Shown: positions 1 through 6,444 of the stretch, piece after piece | How positions within the stretch are numbered: the stretch's first letter is position 1 | Layout of the letters: each line of letters opens with the position of its first letter | Assembly: GCA_035295665.1 (NCBI GenBank) | Contig: DATGIQ010000413.1 | Span: 1 to 15,927, forward strand | Reading direction: 5' to 3' | Length of the DNA stretch: 15,927 nucleotides | DNA from: DATGIQ01 sp035295665 | GTDB lineage: Bacteria; Planctomycetota; Planctomycetia; Gemmatales; Gemmataceae | Notes under the pieces: generated by a model | Database searches by the model: none | Seen by the model: the letters and a program-made list of their open reading frames with translations, nothing else | Told to the model about the DNA's origin: nothing | Program-made: the position numbers and the translations under genes

Positions 1-675
1 CCGAAATCCTGCCCGTTGCAGCATGCGCTTCACCTCGCGGCGGGTGAAGTGGTGCAGTGCCAGGCCGACGATCCCCTGGTGCACCGGCATGGGCCGATCG
101 CCGCCGGTCGTCCTCCTCAGGCAAGCTCTGAGCAAGTCCCACAGCAACCAGCGGCGTCCCCGCGCGTCCCAGAAATTGAACCAGCGGTTGTGCACATGGA
201 GTACCAACCGGCCGCCGGGACGCAGTACCCGATAGGCATGTCCGAGCACGTGTTGCCGTGGTTCCGGTCCATTGATCATTCCCAGGGTGCTGAACAGACA
301 AGCGGCATAATCGAACGACTCGCCGGCCACGCCCTCCAGCTGCACGAGGTTGGCCTTGAGTCGGTGGACCACGACGCCATGATAGGCCGACCGCTGGCCC
401 ACCTGTTTGAGCATCTCCTCGGAGAAATCGACGCCGAGCACCCAGTAGCTGCGCTGGGCAAACGGAATGAGCAAACGGCCGGTGCCACAGCCCAGGTCGA
501 TCAATCGTCCGGGGCGATCAAAATGCTTCTCTGCAAACCGTTGGTCCAGGGCGCACAGCCCCGATCCTGCCAGGCTTTGGTCGTAAGTCTCTGCCACGGC
601 TGCATCGTGTAGATAGTCCCACAAACCCCGTGTTATGCCCGCCGGAAGACGCCAATCAGGAAGGGAGTGCGCCAT
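1..675 (-). CDS. SAM-dependent class I methyltransferase (3' end cut by window edge)
   Basis: Reading the minus strand from an ATG at 675 gives 225 codons with no stop, running off the left edge, so the C-terminus is missing. The protein begins MAHSLPDWRLPAG. It has a clear methyltransferase motif I, LIDLGCGTGRLL, around residues 58-69, then VLGVDFSEEML, whose acidic residue should bind the ribose of S-adenosylmethionine. LRPGGRLVLHVHNRW (about residues 160-174) is the usual post-motif strand. Near the edge, HHFTRREVKRMLQRAGF matches the late 'ft..e...ll..aGF' segment of this superfamily, so only a short tail is lost. The substrate cannot be told. No strong ribosome binding site precedes the ATG. 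The gene diverges from the DeoR gene and shares its 127-bp upstream region, but nothing suggests it belongs to the microcompartment pathway. Confidence 0.88.
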   Translation of the reverse strand, partial: MAHSLPDWRLPAGITRGLWDYLHDAAVAETYDQSLAGSGLCALDQRFAEKHFDRPGRLIDLGCGTGRLLIPFAQRSYWVLGVDFSEEMLKQVGQRSAYHGVVVHRLKANLVQLEGVAGESFDYAACLFSTLGMINGPEPRQHVLGHAYRVLRPGGRLVLHVHNRWFNFWDARGRRWLLWDLLRACLRRTTGGDRPMPVHQGIVGLALHHFTRREVKRMLQRAGFR

Positions 676-715
676 GGTCCAATCCAGGGAATCTAGAGAA
701 AATGACAAAAATAGA

Positions 716-745
716 TTGACAGCATCCACATTTCGTTCGTATTCT
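716..745 (+). promoter_or_regulatory. Candidate sigma70-type promoter of the microcompartment operon
   Basis: A perfect TTGACA (716-721) is followed after 18 bp by TATTCT (740-745), which matches four of six bases of the -10 consensus. A CATAAT at 748-753 is closer to consensus but too far from the -35 box. The segment is AT-rich in otherwise GC-rich DNA and lies just before the dyad at 751-776 and the DeoR start at 803. This is the only promoter-like region seen before the operon. The call rests on box matching alone. Confidence 0.4.
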
Positions 746-785
746 GTCATAATATGATGGAACGATTCATCATATTCTTTCATAA
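741..785 (+). repeat. 12-bp direct repeat flanking the operator dyad
   Basis: ATTCTGTCATAA (741-752) and ATTCTTTCATAA (774-785) differ at one base and are 33 bp apart start to start, about three helical turns. Each copy overlaps one edge of the inverted repeat at 751-776. Same-face repeats at this spacing would suit cooperative binding by a multimeric DeoR-type repressor. This is an inference from pattern and position. Confidence 0.45.
751..776. promoter_or_regulatory. Perfect 9-bp inverted repeat, probable DeoR operator
   Basis: AATATGATG (751-759) and CATCATATT (768-776) are exact reverse complements separated by 8 bp. The dyad lies just downstream of the candidate -10 box and 26 bp before the GTG start of the DeoR-family gene. 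That is where an autoregulatory operator would block transcription. The dyad is seen directly. The assignment to this regulator is inferred from position and from the habit of DeoR repressors to control their own operons. Confidence 0.5.
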
Positions 786-802
786 ACTTTCAGGAACTTC
801 CA

Positions 803-1597
803 GTGCTGGTTCAGGAGCGTCGCCAGCGGGTGCTCGATCTCGTCAGTCGCCGGGGCTTTGCCACCCTGGCGGATCTGACCCAGGCACTCCACGTCTCCGA
901 ATCGACCTTGCGGCGTGATCTGGATCACTGGCATGAACGGGGCCTGCTCAAACGCATCCACGGCGGCGCCATGTTTACAGGGGATGGCTCGACCTTGCCC
1001 GCCCTGGAAGATCGCTCCACCAGCCAAATAGCGGAGAAGCGTGCCATTGCCCAAACGACCGCGGGCCGAATCCGCGACGGCGATGCGGTTCTCCTGGACG
1101 GCGGCACCACCACCCTGGAGGTAGCCCGCCTCCTGATCGGCCGGCGGCTCCAGATCGTCACCAATAGCCTGCCGATCGCCAACCTGTTCGCCAGCAACCA
1201 CGAGACCGACCTGATCATGCTCGGCGGTTACGTTTATCCCAAGACCGGCGTAGCCCTGGGTCCCTTGACCGTCCGCATGATGGAAGATATTCACGTACAC
1301 CAAACCATCCTCAGCGTCGGCGGCATCACCGCCAAGGGGTTGTTCAACAGCAACCTGCTCCTTGTCGAAACCGAACGCCGGATGATGCACTGTGCGGATG
1401 AAGTGGTCGTGGTCGCCGACCATACCAAGATCGGCCGGCAGGCATTGGCGTTTCTGTGCGAGCTCTCCGAAGTGGATGCATTGATCATCGACCGCCAAAT
1501 CACGCCGGCACAGCAGGAGCTGCTCGACCAGGCGGGGGCCCGTGTCCTCGTGGCCGGTGCTTCCGCCAACGGCAGCGCGGAGGAATCATCGCCATGA
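803..1597 (+). CDS. DeoR-family transcriptional repressor of the microcompartment operon
   Basis: The 264-aa protein has the standard DeoR/GlpR layout. An N-terminal winged helix (about residues 5-58, with LADLTQALHVSESTLRRDL as the recognition region and LLKRIHGGAMF as the wing) is followed by a sugar-phosphate sensor of the phosphosugar-isomerase fold. The sensor includes GDAVLLDGGTTTLEVARLL, VTNSLPIAN and VVVADHTKIG. Length is normal for the family. The start is GTG at 803, preceded at 7 nt by AGGA (792-795). The gene heads the operon and overlaps the pduL start by 4 nt (ATGA). DeoR proteins usually repress their own operon and release on binding a sugar phosphate, so a fuculose or rhamnulose phosphate or a downstream triose would be a reasonable inducer here. 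That last point is inference. Confidence 0.92.
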   Translation: MLVQERRQRVLDLVSRRGFATLADLTQALHVSESTLRRDLDHWHERGLLKRIHGGAMFTGDGSTLPALEDRSTSQIAEKRAIAQTTAGRIRDGDAVLLDGGTTTLEVARLLIGRRLQIVTNSLPIANLFASNHETDLIMLGGYVYPKTGVALGPLTVRMMEDIHVHQTILSVGGITAKGLFNSNLLLVETERRMMHCADEVVVVADHTKIGRQALAFLCELSEVDALIIDRQITPAQQELLDQAGARVLVAGASANGSAEESSP

Positions 1598-2289
1598 GTG
1601 TTGCAACGCTGGATCGCTCCGTGGTTGAACGTTTGGTGCGCGATGCTCTCACCCAACAAATGGGCGCCGCCGGGTCACGATCGGGAGAGCGGGCTGCGTC
1701 CAACGGCAAGCCGGGTGCACCGAAACTGGTCGTGAACATCTCGGCTCGCCATTGCCATGTGACGCAGGAAGATCTGGAACGGCTCTTCGGCAAGGGGCAT
1801 CGGCTCACGCCGTTCAAGGCACTTTACCAGGATGGCTTCTTTGCAGCCCAGGAAGCGGTCACGATCATCGGCCCACGGCACCGCATGATTCCGAACCTGC
1901 GGATCCTCGGTCCGTGCCGTGACCACAGCCAGGTGGAACTGGCCTTCACGGATGCCATTTCGCTGGGTCTGGAAGTACCGGTACGGCGAAGCGGCGATCA
2001 TCGCGATTCGCCCGGCTGCTATTTGCTAGGGCCCGCGGGCATGATCGAGCTGCCGCGCGGGGTGATTCGCCATGAACGGCATGTGCATATGGGACCGGCG
2101 GATGCCACCTACTACGGCGTCAAGGATGGCGACCGCCTCCAGCTGCGGGTGAAGAGCAGCTGTTCGGCCGTGCTCGAAGACCTCCTCTGCCGGGTCGCGG
2201 CAGGCTCCAAGCTTGAAGTACACGTGGACACCGATGAAGGCAACGCCATTGACTTGACCCATGCAACCCAAGCAGAACTCTTTCGTTAA
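1594..2289 (+). CDS. pduL: PduL-type phosphate acyltransferase, microcompartment luminal
   Basis: The ATG at 1594 overlaps the DeoR stop and follows GGAGGAA (1579-1585) at 8 nt, giving 231 aa; the upstream open frame is not used. PduL swaps CoA for phosphate on an acyl group, regenerating CoA inside the shell and passing acyl phosphate to the kinase. The zinc-binding histidines characteristic of PduL are visible: ARHCHVT (His53, His55) and IRHERHVHMGP (His160, His163, His165), with the LEVHVDTDEGNA segment near the C-terminus. Residues 5-23, LDRSVVERLVRDALTQQMG, form an amphipathic helix followed by a Gly/Ser/Asn-rich linker, the pattern of an N-terminal encapsulation peptide. The expected substrate in a fucose/rhamnose compartment is lactyl-CoA, but the sequence does not prove this. 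Confidence 0.93.
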   Translation: MSVATLDRSVVERLVRDALTQQMGAAGSRSGERAASNGKPGAPKLVVNISARHCHVTQEDLERLFGKGHRLTPFKALYQDGFFAAQEAVTIIGPRHRMIPNLRILGPCRDHSQVELAFTDAISLGLEVPVRRSGDHRDSPGCYLLGPAGMIELPRGVIRHERHVHMGPADATYYGVKDGDRLQLRVKSSCSAVLEDLLCRVAAGSKLEVHVDTDEGNAIDLTHATQAELFR

Positions 2290-2294
2290 CCCAA

Positions 2295-2361
2295 AGTCCG
2301 TTCCCTTCCCGCCCCCCTCTCCCCCGCGGGGAGAGAGGGCAAGGTGAGCGGGCAGCGGACT
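2295..2361. repeat. Intercistronic palindrome between pduL and the first BMC-H gene
   Basis: CTCTCCCC (2317-2324) and GGGGAGAG (2328-2335) form a perfect 8-bp stem around a 3-nt loop. GCCC/GGGC extends it with bulges, and AGTCCG (2295-2300) can pair with CGGACT (2356-2361) as an outer helix. There is no T-tract, so it is not a typical terminator. CTCTCCCC...GGGGAGAG palindromes resemble repetitive extragenic elements of GC-rich bacteria. It occupies most of the 100-bp gap before the shell genes. Confidence 0.6.
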
Positions 2362-2389
2362 GTCCTTCTTTCCGCAATGGAGAAAACCT

Positions 2390-2710
2390 ATGGCTACGAA
2401 CCAAATGGAAGCCCTCGGCATGATTGAGACCAAGGGCTTGGTGGCGTTGATCGAAGCGAGCGACGCCATGCTCAAAGCGGCCAACGTCACGCTGCTGGGC
2501 TGGCAAAAAATTGGCAGCGGCCTAGTGACCGCCATGGCGGTGGGCGATGTCGCGGCCGTCAAAGCGGCTGTCGATGCCGGAGCGGCCGCGGCAGGCCGGG
2601 TCGGCGAGGTCATCGGCGTCCAGGTCATTCCCCGGCCGCACGAAGACCTGGGTGCAATCCTTCCGGTGGCCGGCAAGAAACAGTCGGCTCAAACAGCGGG
2701 TGTTGGTTAA
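2390..2710 (+). CDS. BMC-H hexameric shell protein 1
   Basis: The 106-aa protein contains one complete BMC domain (Pfam BMC type). EALGMIETKGLVALIEASDA is the conserved first strand and helix, the pore loop is KIGSG (about residues 41-45), and AVKAAVDAGAAAA then VIPRPHEDL complete the fold. Such proteins form the hexamers that tile the shell facets, with a central pore for metabolites. After the core, residues 90-106 form a polar Gly/Gln/Ala tail absent from the next shell protein. GGAGA (2379-2383) precedes the ATG. The gene is followed after 30 bp by a second BMC-H gene that is clearly related, indicating tandem duplication. Confidence 0.96.
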   Translation: MATNQMEALGMIETKGLVALIEASDAMLKAANVTLLGWQKIGSGLVTAMAVGDVAAVKAAVDAGAAAAGRVGEVIGVQVIPRPHEDLGAILPVAGKKQSAQTAGVG

Positions 2711-2740
2711 ACCGATCAGACATTGGATGAGGATCTTCTC

Positions 2741-3043
2741 ATGGCAACGAACAATATGCGGAACGGCAACAACCACGAAGCCCTGGGTCTGGTTGAGACC
2801 AAGGGCCTGATTGCAACCATCGCGGCCACGGATGCAATGTGCAAGGCGGCGAACATAACCCTGGCGGGGCAGATCCAGATTGGCGGGGCCTACGTGACGA
2901 CCTTTGTACGGGGCGATGTCGGCTCGGTCCGAGCTGCCGTCGATGCCGGTGCCCAGGCCGCCAGCCAAAACGGCGAGCTGGTTAGCTCCCACGTGATTCC
3001 GCGGCCGGACGAAGCAGTGCTGGAAACATTCTTGGGTCGATAA
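2741..3043 (+). CDS. BMC-H hexameric shell protein 2
   Basis: This 100-aa single BMC-domain protein is a paralogue of the preceding gene (EALGLVETKGLIATIAATDA, AVDAGAQAA, HVIPRPDE). Its pore loop reads QIGGA instead of KIGSG, so the two hexamers probably differ in pore charge. It lacks the long tail of shell protein 1 and ends in LETFLGR. The ATG at 2741 is preferred over an in-frame TTG at 2723 because GAGGA (2729-2733) sits 7 nt upstream of the ATG. A strong hairpin lies between this gene and the kinase gene. Confidence 0.96.
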   Translation: MATNNMRNGNNHEALGLVETKGLIATIAATDAMCKAANITLAGQIQIGGAYVTTFVRGDVGSVRAAVDAGAQAASQNGELVSSHVIPRPDEAVLETFLGR

Positions 3044-3051
3044 CGGAGCAT

Positions 3052-3105
3052 CGTCCGTTGTGCGTAATCCGTAGCAGCCTGGCTACGGATTACGGACGAC
3101 GGACG
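3052..3105. repeat. Long imperfect hairpin between BMC-H2 and the kinase gene
   Basis: CGTAATCCGTAGC (3063-3075) and GCTACGGATTACG (3082-3094) are perfect reverse complements with a 6-nt loop. CGTCCGT (3052-3058) pairs with ACGGACG (3099-3105) beyond a short internal loop. The structure fills the 72-bp gap and ends about 10 nt before the GTG start of the kinase. There is no T-tract. It could slow ribosomes or RNases, or be a mobile palindromic repeat. Confidence 0.75.
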
Positions 3106-3115
3106 ACGGACCAAA

Positions 3116-4300
3116 GTGAAAATCCTCATCGCGAACCTCGGTAGCACCAGCTTCAAGTACCGCCTGTTCGACATGGCCGGCGAACAGGTGCTGGCGCGCG
3201 GCGGGGTGGAACGGATTGGCGCGGCCAGGTCTCGCTGCTTTGCCCAGACGGAGCGCGGGACCCGCGAAGAGGAAGCTCCCGTGCCAGACCATGCGGTGGC
3301 GGTCGAGACATGCTTACGGCTCTTGTGCGATCCCCACCATGGGGTTCTCAAGGATCCGGCGGAGTTGTCGGCCATCGGCTTCAAGGCGGTCCATGCCCGC
3401 GGGCTGACCGGCGTCCATCGGGTCGACGCGGAAGTCCTGGCGGCCATGGAGGCGTACAACGATGTCGCCCCGGCGCATAACCCGCCCTATGTCCGAGCGA
3501 TGCGGTTGTTGAGCAATCGGCTGCCACAGATCCCTCTGGTCGCCGCCTTCGAAACGGGCTTCCACGAATCGATCCCGCCCGCCGAGCGGCTGTACGCGGT
3601 TCCGCTGGAGTGGGCGAAACTCGGAATCCAGCGTTGGGGGTTTCACGGTGCCAGTCATCGCTATATCGCCGGCCAAACCGCCAAGCGGTTGAACAACCCC
3701 GATGCCAAGATCCTTTCTTGCCATCTGGGTGGGAGCAGCTCCCTCTGTGCCATCGCCGCCGGCCGATCGTTGGCCAACAGCATGGGCATGAGCCCGCAAA
3801 CCGGCTTGCCCCACAACAACCGGGTCGGGGATTTCGACCCCTTCGCCTTGCCGGCCCTGATGCGGGCCACGGGCAAGTCGCTGGAACAGCTCCTGGACGA
3901 CCTGGCCAACCGTTCCGGGTTGTTGGGCCTCAGCGGCGGGTTCAGCAATGACCTCCGCGATCTCGAACACCAGGCCGAGCAGGGCAATCCCACCGCCCAG
4001 CGGGCGCTGGCGGTCTTTGTGGCCTCGGTTCGCCATTACCTGGGCGCTTACCTGGTGCTGCTGCATGGGGCGGACGTGATCGTCTTCACGGGCGGCATCG
4101 GCGAAAACTCGGCAACCATTCGCGCCCAGGTCTGTGCCGATCTCGATTGGTTCGGGATCGTCTTGGATCCGGTCCGCAACCGCCAGGCCAAGGGAGAGAT
4201 GCCGATCCATGACCGATCCAGCCGCGTGCAGGTCTGGATCATGCCGACCAATGAAGAGTTAGTGGTCGCCCGGCAAGCGCAAGCGCTTTTGGCGAAGTGA
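3116..4300 (+). CDS. ackA: Acetate/propionate-kinase family acyl kinase
   Basis: The 394-aa protein has the acetate and sugar kinase fold of the AckA family and full family length. It should make ATP from acyl phosphate and ADP, here probably lactyl phosphate from PduL. Family motifs are seen in order: ANLGSTSFK at the N-terminus (Asn7), GFHGASHRYI (His177), HLGGSSSLCAI, NNRVGDFDP (Arg236), VFTGGIGENS and TNEELVVARQ (Glu380). Two positions differ from textbook AckA: the catalytic aspartate of FDTAFH is Glu146 in FETGFH, and the substrate arginine before VVHGG is Lys90 in GFKAVHARG. I recall related FET-type sequences annotated as acetate kinase, so this looks like a subfamily rather than a dead enzyme. 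The start is GTG at 3116 with only a weak ribosome site, and the upstream hairpin may limit translation. Next gene begins 7 nt after the stop. Confidence 0.88.
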   Translation: MKILIANLGSTSFKYRLFDMAGEQVLARGGVERIGAARSRCFAQTERGTREEEAPVPDHAVAVETCLRLLCDPHHGVLKDPAELSAIGFKAVHARGLTGVHRVDAEVLAAMEAYNDVAPAHNPPYVRAMRLLSNRLPQIPLVAAFETGFHESIPPAERLYAVPLEWAKLGIQRWGFHGASHRYIAGQTAKRLNNPDAKILSCHLGGSSSLCAIAAGRSLANSMGMSPQTGLPHNNRVGDFDPFALPALMRATGKSLEQLLDDLANRSGLLGLSGGFSNDLRDLEHQAEQGNPTAQRALAVFVASVRHYLGAYLVLLHGADVIVFTGGIGENSATIRAQVCADLDWFGIVLDPVRNRQAKGEMPIHDRSSRVQVWIMPTNEELVVARQAQALLAK

Positions 4301-4307
4301 GGGTGCT

Positions 4308-4625
4308 ATGTTCCTGGCCAAAGTTACCGGAAGCGTGGTGTCGACGCAGAAAGTGGCGTCGATGACCGGCCGCAAGTTATTGACGGTGGAGCCGCTGCGC
4401 ATCGATCCGGCCAAGCGCGACCGGCTCGTGGCCACCGGGCGCACGTTCGTGGTCGTGGACACCGTGGGAGCCGGCCAGGGCGAAATGGTGCTGATCGTCC
4501 AGGGATCCAGCGCGCGCCTGACGCCCGAGACCGAAAAGTTGCCGATCGACGCCGCCATTATTGGCATCGTAGATAGCGTGAATGTCGCCAACGAAATGAT
4601 TTTTTCCGCACATGGACACGGTTAG
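4308..4625 (+). CDS. BMC-P pentameric shell vertex protein 1 (EutN/CcmL family)
   Basis: The 105-aa protein begins FLAKVTGSVVSTQKVASMTG, the typical EutN/CcmL start, followed by RKLLTVEPL, VVVDTVGAGQGEMVLIVQGSSAR and AIIGIVDSV. These features define the pentamers that cap shell vertices. The ATG is 7 nt after the kinase stop, with a GAGGG ribosome site overlapping the end of the kinase gene, so the two are translationally linked. It is one of three BMC-P genes in this operon, the number expected for the PV-type compartment. Confidence 0.95.
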   Translation: MFLAKVTGSVVSTQKVASMTGRKLLTVEPLRIDPAKRDRLVATGRTFVVVDTVGAGQGEMVLIVQGSSARLTPETEKLPIDAAIIGIVDSVNVANEMIFSAHGHG

Positions 4626-4661
4626 CAGTGGTTCGCTGAATCGCTGTGGAGAATGATCCCC

Positions 4662-6077
4662 ATGCAAGTTACCGATGAACTCATCCAAAGCGTCGTCCGG
4701 GAAGTGCTGAGCCACATGCGCAATGGTTCGGCGAAGCCGAGCAATGGCCAGGCCCGCCGTTGGGGCGTCTTCGACGATGTGGATAGCGCCGTGGCCGCAG
4801 CGGCGGAGGCGCAGCAGCAGTTCGAGGCCCGCGGCCTGGAAGACCGCCGCAAAGCCGTGGATTGCATTCGCCGCATTTGCATCGGCCAGGCCGAGCCGCT
4901 TGGCCGTGCGGAGCTGGACGAGACCAAGATCGGCCGGCTCGATCACAAGATTGAGAAGCTGATCGTGGCCGGCCAGAAAATTCCCGGCGTCGAGTTCCTG
5001 CGCACCGATGCGTGTACCGGTGAGAACGGCATCACGTTGACGGAATATGCCCCCTTCGGCGTCATCGGTGTGGTGACGCCGGTCACGCATTCCCTGCCGA
5101 CCTTGGCCGGCAATGCCATCAACATGCTTGCGGCCGGCAACGCCCTCGTCTGCAATCCGCACCCTTCCGGCGCCCGCATCGCCTGCCGGGGCACGCAGCT
5201 GTTCAATCAAGCGATTCATGAGGCCATTGGCATCAACAACCTTCTGACCATCATCGGCACACCGACCCTGGAATCGGCTCAGGCGATTTTTGACCACCGG
5301 CAGGTCCGGCTGCTCTGCGTGACCGGCGGGCCTGCGGTGGGTCGGGCGGCTCTGCGCAGTCCCAAGCGAGCCATCGTGGCGGGGCCGGGAAATCCCCCGG
5401 TGGTCGTGGACGAGACGGCCGACCTGGAAACGGCCGCCCGTTCCATCGTGCAGGGAGCGGCTTACGATAACAATCTGCTCTGCATCGGCGAAAAAGAAGT
5501 TTTCGCGGTGGCCGCCATCTTCGATGAGCTCATGGAAGCGATGGGCCGGTACAAAGCGGTCCGGCTCGACAAGGGCCAGATCGAAGCGTTAACCCAGGCC
5601 GCCTTTGTAACCGGCGAACAGAAGAAATTGGTGGTTAACAAGGACCTCATCGGCCAAGATGCCGCGGTCCTGGCTGAGCGGGCTGGGATCAAGGTGCCGG
5701 CTGACACGCAGATCCTCTTCGGTGAGACGGAAGAAGGGCATCCGTTCGTGGACCAGGAACAAATGATGCCATTTGTGCCATTCGTGCGGGTTCCGGACGT
5801 GGACACGGCGATTGCCCTGGCCAAGAAATCCGAGCACGGCTTCAAGCACACGAGCATCATCCATTCCCGCAACATTGAAACGATCACGCGGATGGGGCGC
5901 GCGATGGATACGACCCTGTTCATTCAGAACGGGCCGAGCATGGCCGGGCTGGGCAGCGGTGGCGAAGGCTATTTGAGCTTCAGCATCGCCACGCCAACGG
6001 GAGAAGGCGTCACCACGCCGTTGACATTTACCCGGCAGAGGCGATCGAGCACTGTCGGAAGCATGCGGGTGCTCTAG
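4662..6077 (+). CDS. CoA-acylating aldehyde dehydrogenase, microcompartment cargo (PduP-like)
   Basis: This 471-aa enzyme oxidises an aldehyde to acyl-CoA with NAD and CoA. In the fucose/rhamnose pathway the aldehyde would be lactaldehyde. The catalytic cysteine is Cys274 in AAYDNNLLCIGEKEVF, matching the PduP/EutE branch. The cofactor-binding region includes YAPFGVIGVVTPVTHSLPT and LLCVTGGPAVGRAAL. Residues 3-19, VTDELIQSVVREVLSHM, form an amphipathic helix followed by a polar linker (RNGSAKPSNGQ) before the enzyme core, the arrangement of an N-terminal encapsulation peptide. The ATG at 4662 is chosen over 4653 because GGAG (4648-4651) is too close to 4653 and the peptide then starts as in relatives. 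A perfect 30-bp hairpin begins at the stop codon. Confidence 0.94.
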   Translation: MQVTDELIQSVVREVLSHMRNGSAKPSNGQARRWGVFDDVDSAVAAAAEAQQQFEARGLEDRRKAVDCIRRICIGQAEPLGRAELDETKIGRLDHKIEKLIVAGQKIPGVEFLRTDACTGENGITLTEYAPFGVIGVVTPVTHSLPTLAGNAINMLAAGNALVCNPHPSGARIACRGTQLFNQAIHEAIGINNLLTIIGTPTLESAQAIFDHRQVRLLCVTGGPAVGRAALRSPKRAIVAGPGNPPVVVDETADLETAARSIVQGAAYDNNLLCIGEKEVFAVAAIFDELMEAMGRYKAVRLDKGQIEALTQAAFVTGEQKKLVVNKDLIGQDAAVLAERAGIKVPADTQILFGETEEGHPFVDQEQMMPFVPFVRVPDVDTAIALAKKSEHGFKHTSIIHSRNIETITRMGRAMDTTLFIQNGPSMAGLGSGGEGYLSFSIATPTGEGVTTPLTFTRQRRSSTVGSMRVL

Positions 6078-6145
6078 CAACACGCACTCAAAGGTATCTG
6101 GAACGCTAACATCAACGTTCCAGATACCTTTGAGTGCGTGTTGCT
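6076..6145. repeat. Perfect 30-bp inverted repeat with 10-nt loop after the aldehyde dehydrogenase gene
   Basis: The arms 6076-6105 and 6116-6145 are exact reverse complements over 30 bp; the loop is CTAACATCAA (6106-6115). The left arm includes the last two bases of the aldehyde dehydrogenase stop codon. No T-tract follows, and the next gene starts 44 nt downstream with a good ribosome site, so simple termination is unlikely. A stem this long and perfect would be a very stable mRNA structure and a plausible RNase III substrate. Confidence 0.95.
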
Positions 6146-6171
6146 TGCATTGCCATTGCAAAACGCAAGCA
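6142..6171 (+). promoter_or_regulatory. Second, overlapping hairpin before the BMC-P2 ribosome site
   Basis: TGCTTGC (6142-6148) can pair with GCAAGCA (6165-6171). It shares four bases with the right arm of the large inverted repeat and ends at the first base of the AGGGGAGGAA ribosome site (6171-6180). The two structures are partly exclusive. The stem is short with a 16-nt loop, so it may be chance. Confidence 0.3.
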
Positions 6172-6189
6172 GGGGAGGAAATTGATCCG

Positions 6190-6444
6190 ATGCAGATCGG
6201 GCGTGTGGTAGGGCATGCCGTGGCTACCGTAAAGCATTCGAGCCTTCAGGGATGGCGTTTGCTGCTCGTGCAACCGCTTTCGTCGGAAGGAAAGGAAGAC
6301 GGCGAACCGCTGTTGGCCATCGATAAGCTGGGAGCAGGCCCGGCCGATCGCGTCCTCCTCTCCAACGACGGCGCCGGAGCGCGGGAGCTGGTTGGGGTCA
6401 AGAATTCCCCGGTGCGTTGGATGATCTTGGGAGTGTGCGATTGA
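6190..6444 (+). CDS. BMC-P pentameric shell vertex protein 2 (EutN/CcmL family)
   Basis: This short 84-aa vertex protein begins MQIGRVVGHAVATVKHSSLQG and continues with WRLLLVQPL, LLAIDKLGAGPADRVLLSNDG and VRWMILGVCD. These are the strands of the EutN/CcmL fold in order. It is shorter than the other two BMC-P proteins and has no extension. The ATG at 6190 follows GGGGAGGAA (6172-6180) at 9 nt; an in-frame upstream extension would begin inside the hairpin and has no ribosome site. Its TGA overlaps the ATG of the next gene. Confidence 0.93.
   Translation: MQIGRVVGHAVATVKHSSLQGWRLLLVQPLSSEGKEDGEPLLAIDKLGAGPADRVLLSNDGAGARELVGVKNSPVRWMILGVCD

Noticed and set aside
16..612. Plus-strand open frame of 198 codons at the left edge
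   Set aside because: It is the antisense shadow of the methyltransferase, whose minus-strand product has clear SAM-binding motifs.
3314..4210. Minus-strand open frame of 298 codons
   Set aside because: Antisense to the acyl kinase; no recognisable motifs, and high GC content makes long shadow frames common.
4377..5297. Minus-strand open frame of 306 codons
   Set aside because: Antisense to BMC-P1 and the aldehyde dehydrogenase, both of which have firm family motifs.
6076..6145. The 30-bp inverted repeat as a CRISPR unit or rho-independent terminator
   Set aside because: It occurs once in the window without spacers, and no T-tract follows; the operon continues with a good ribosome site.
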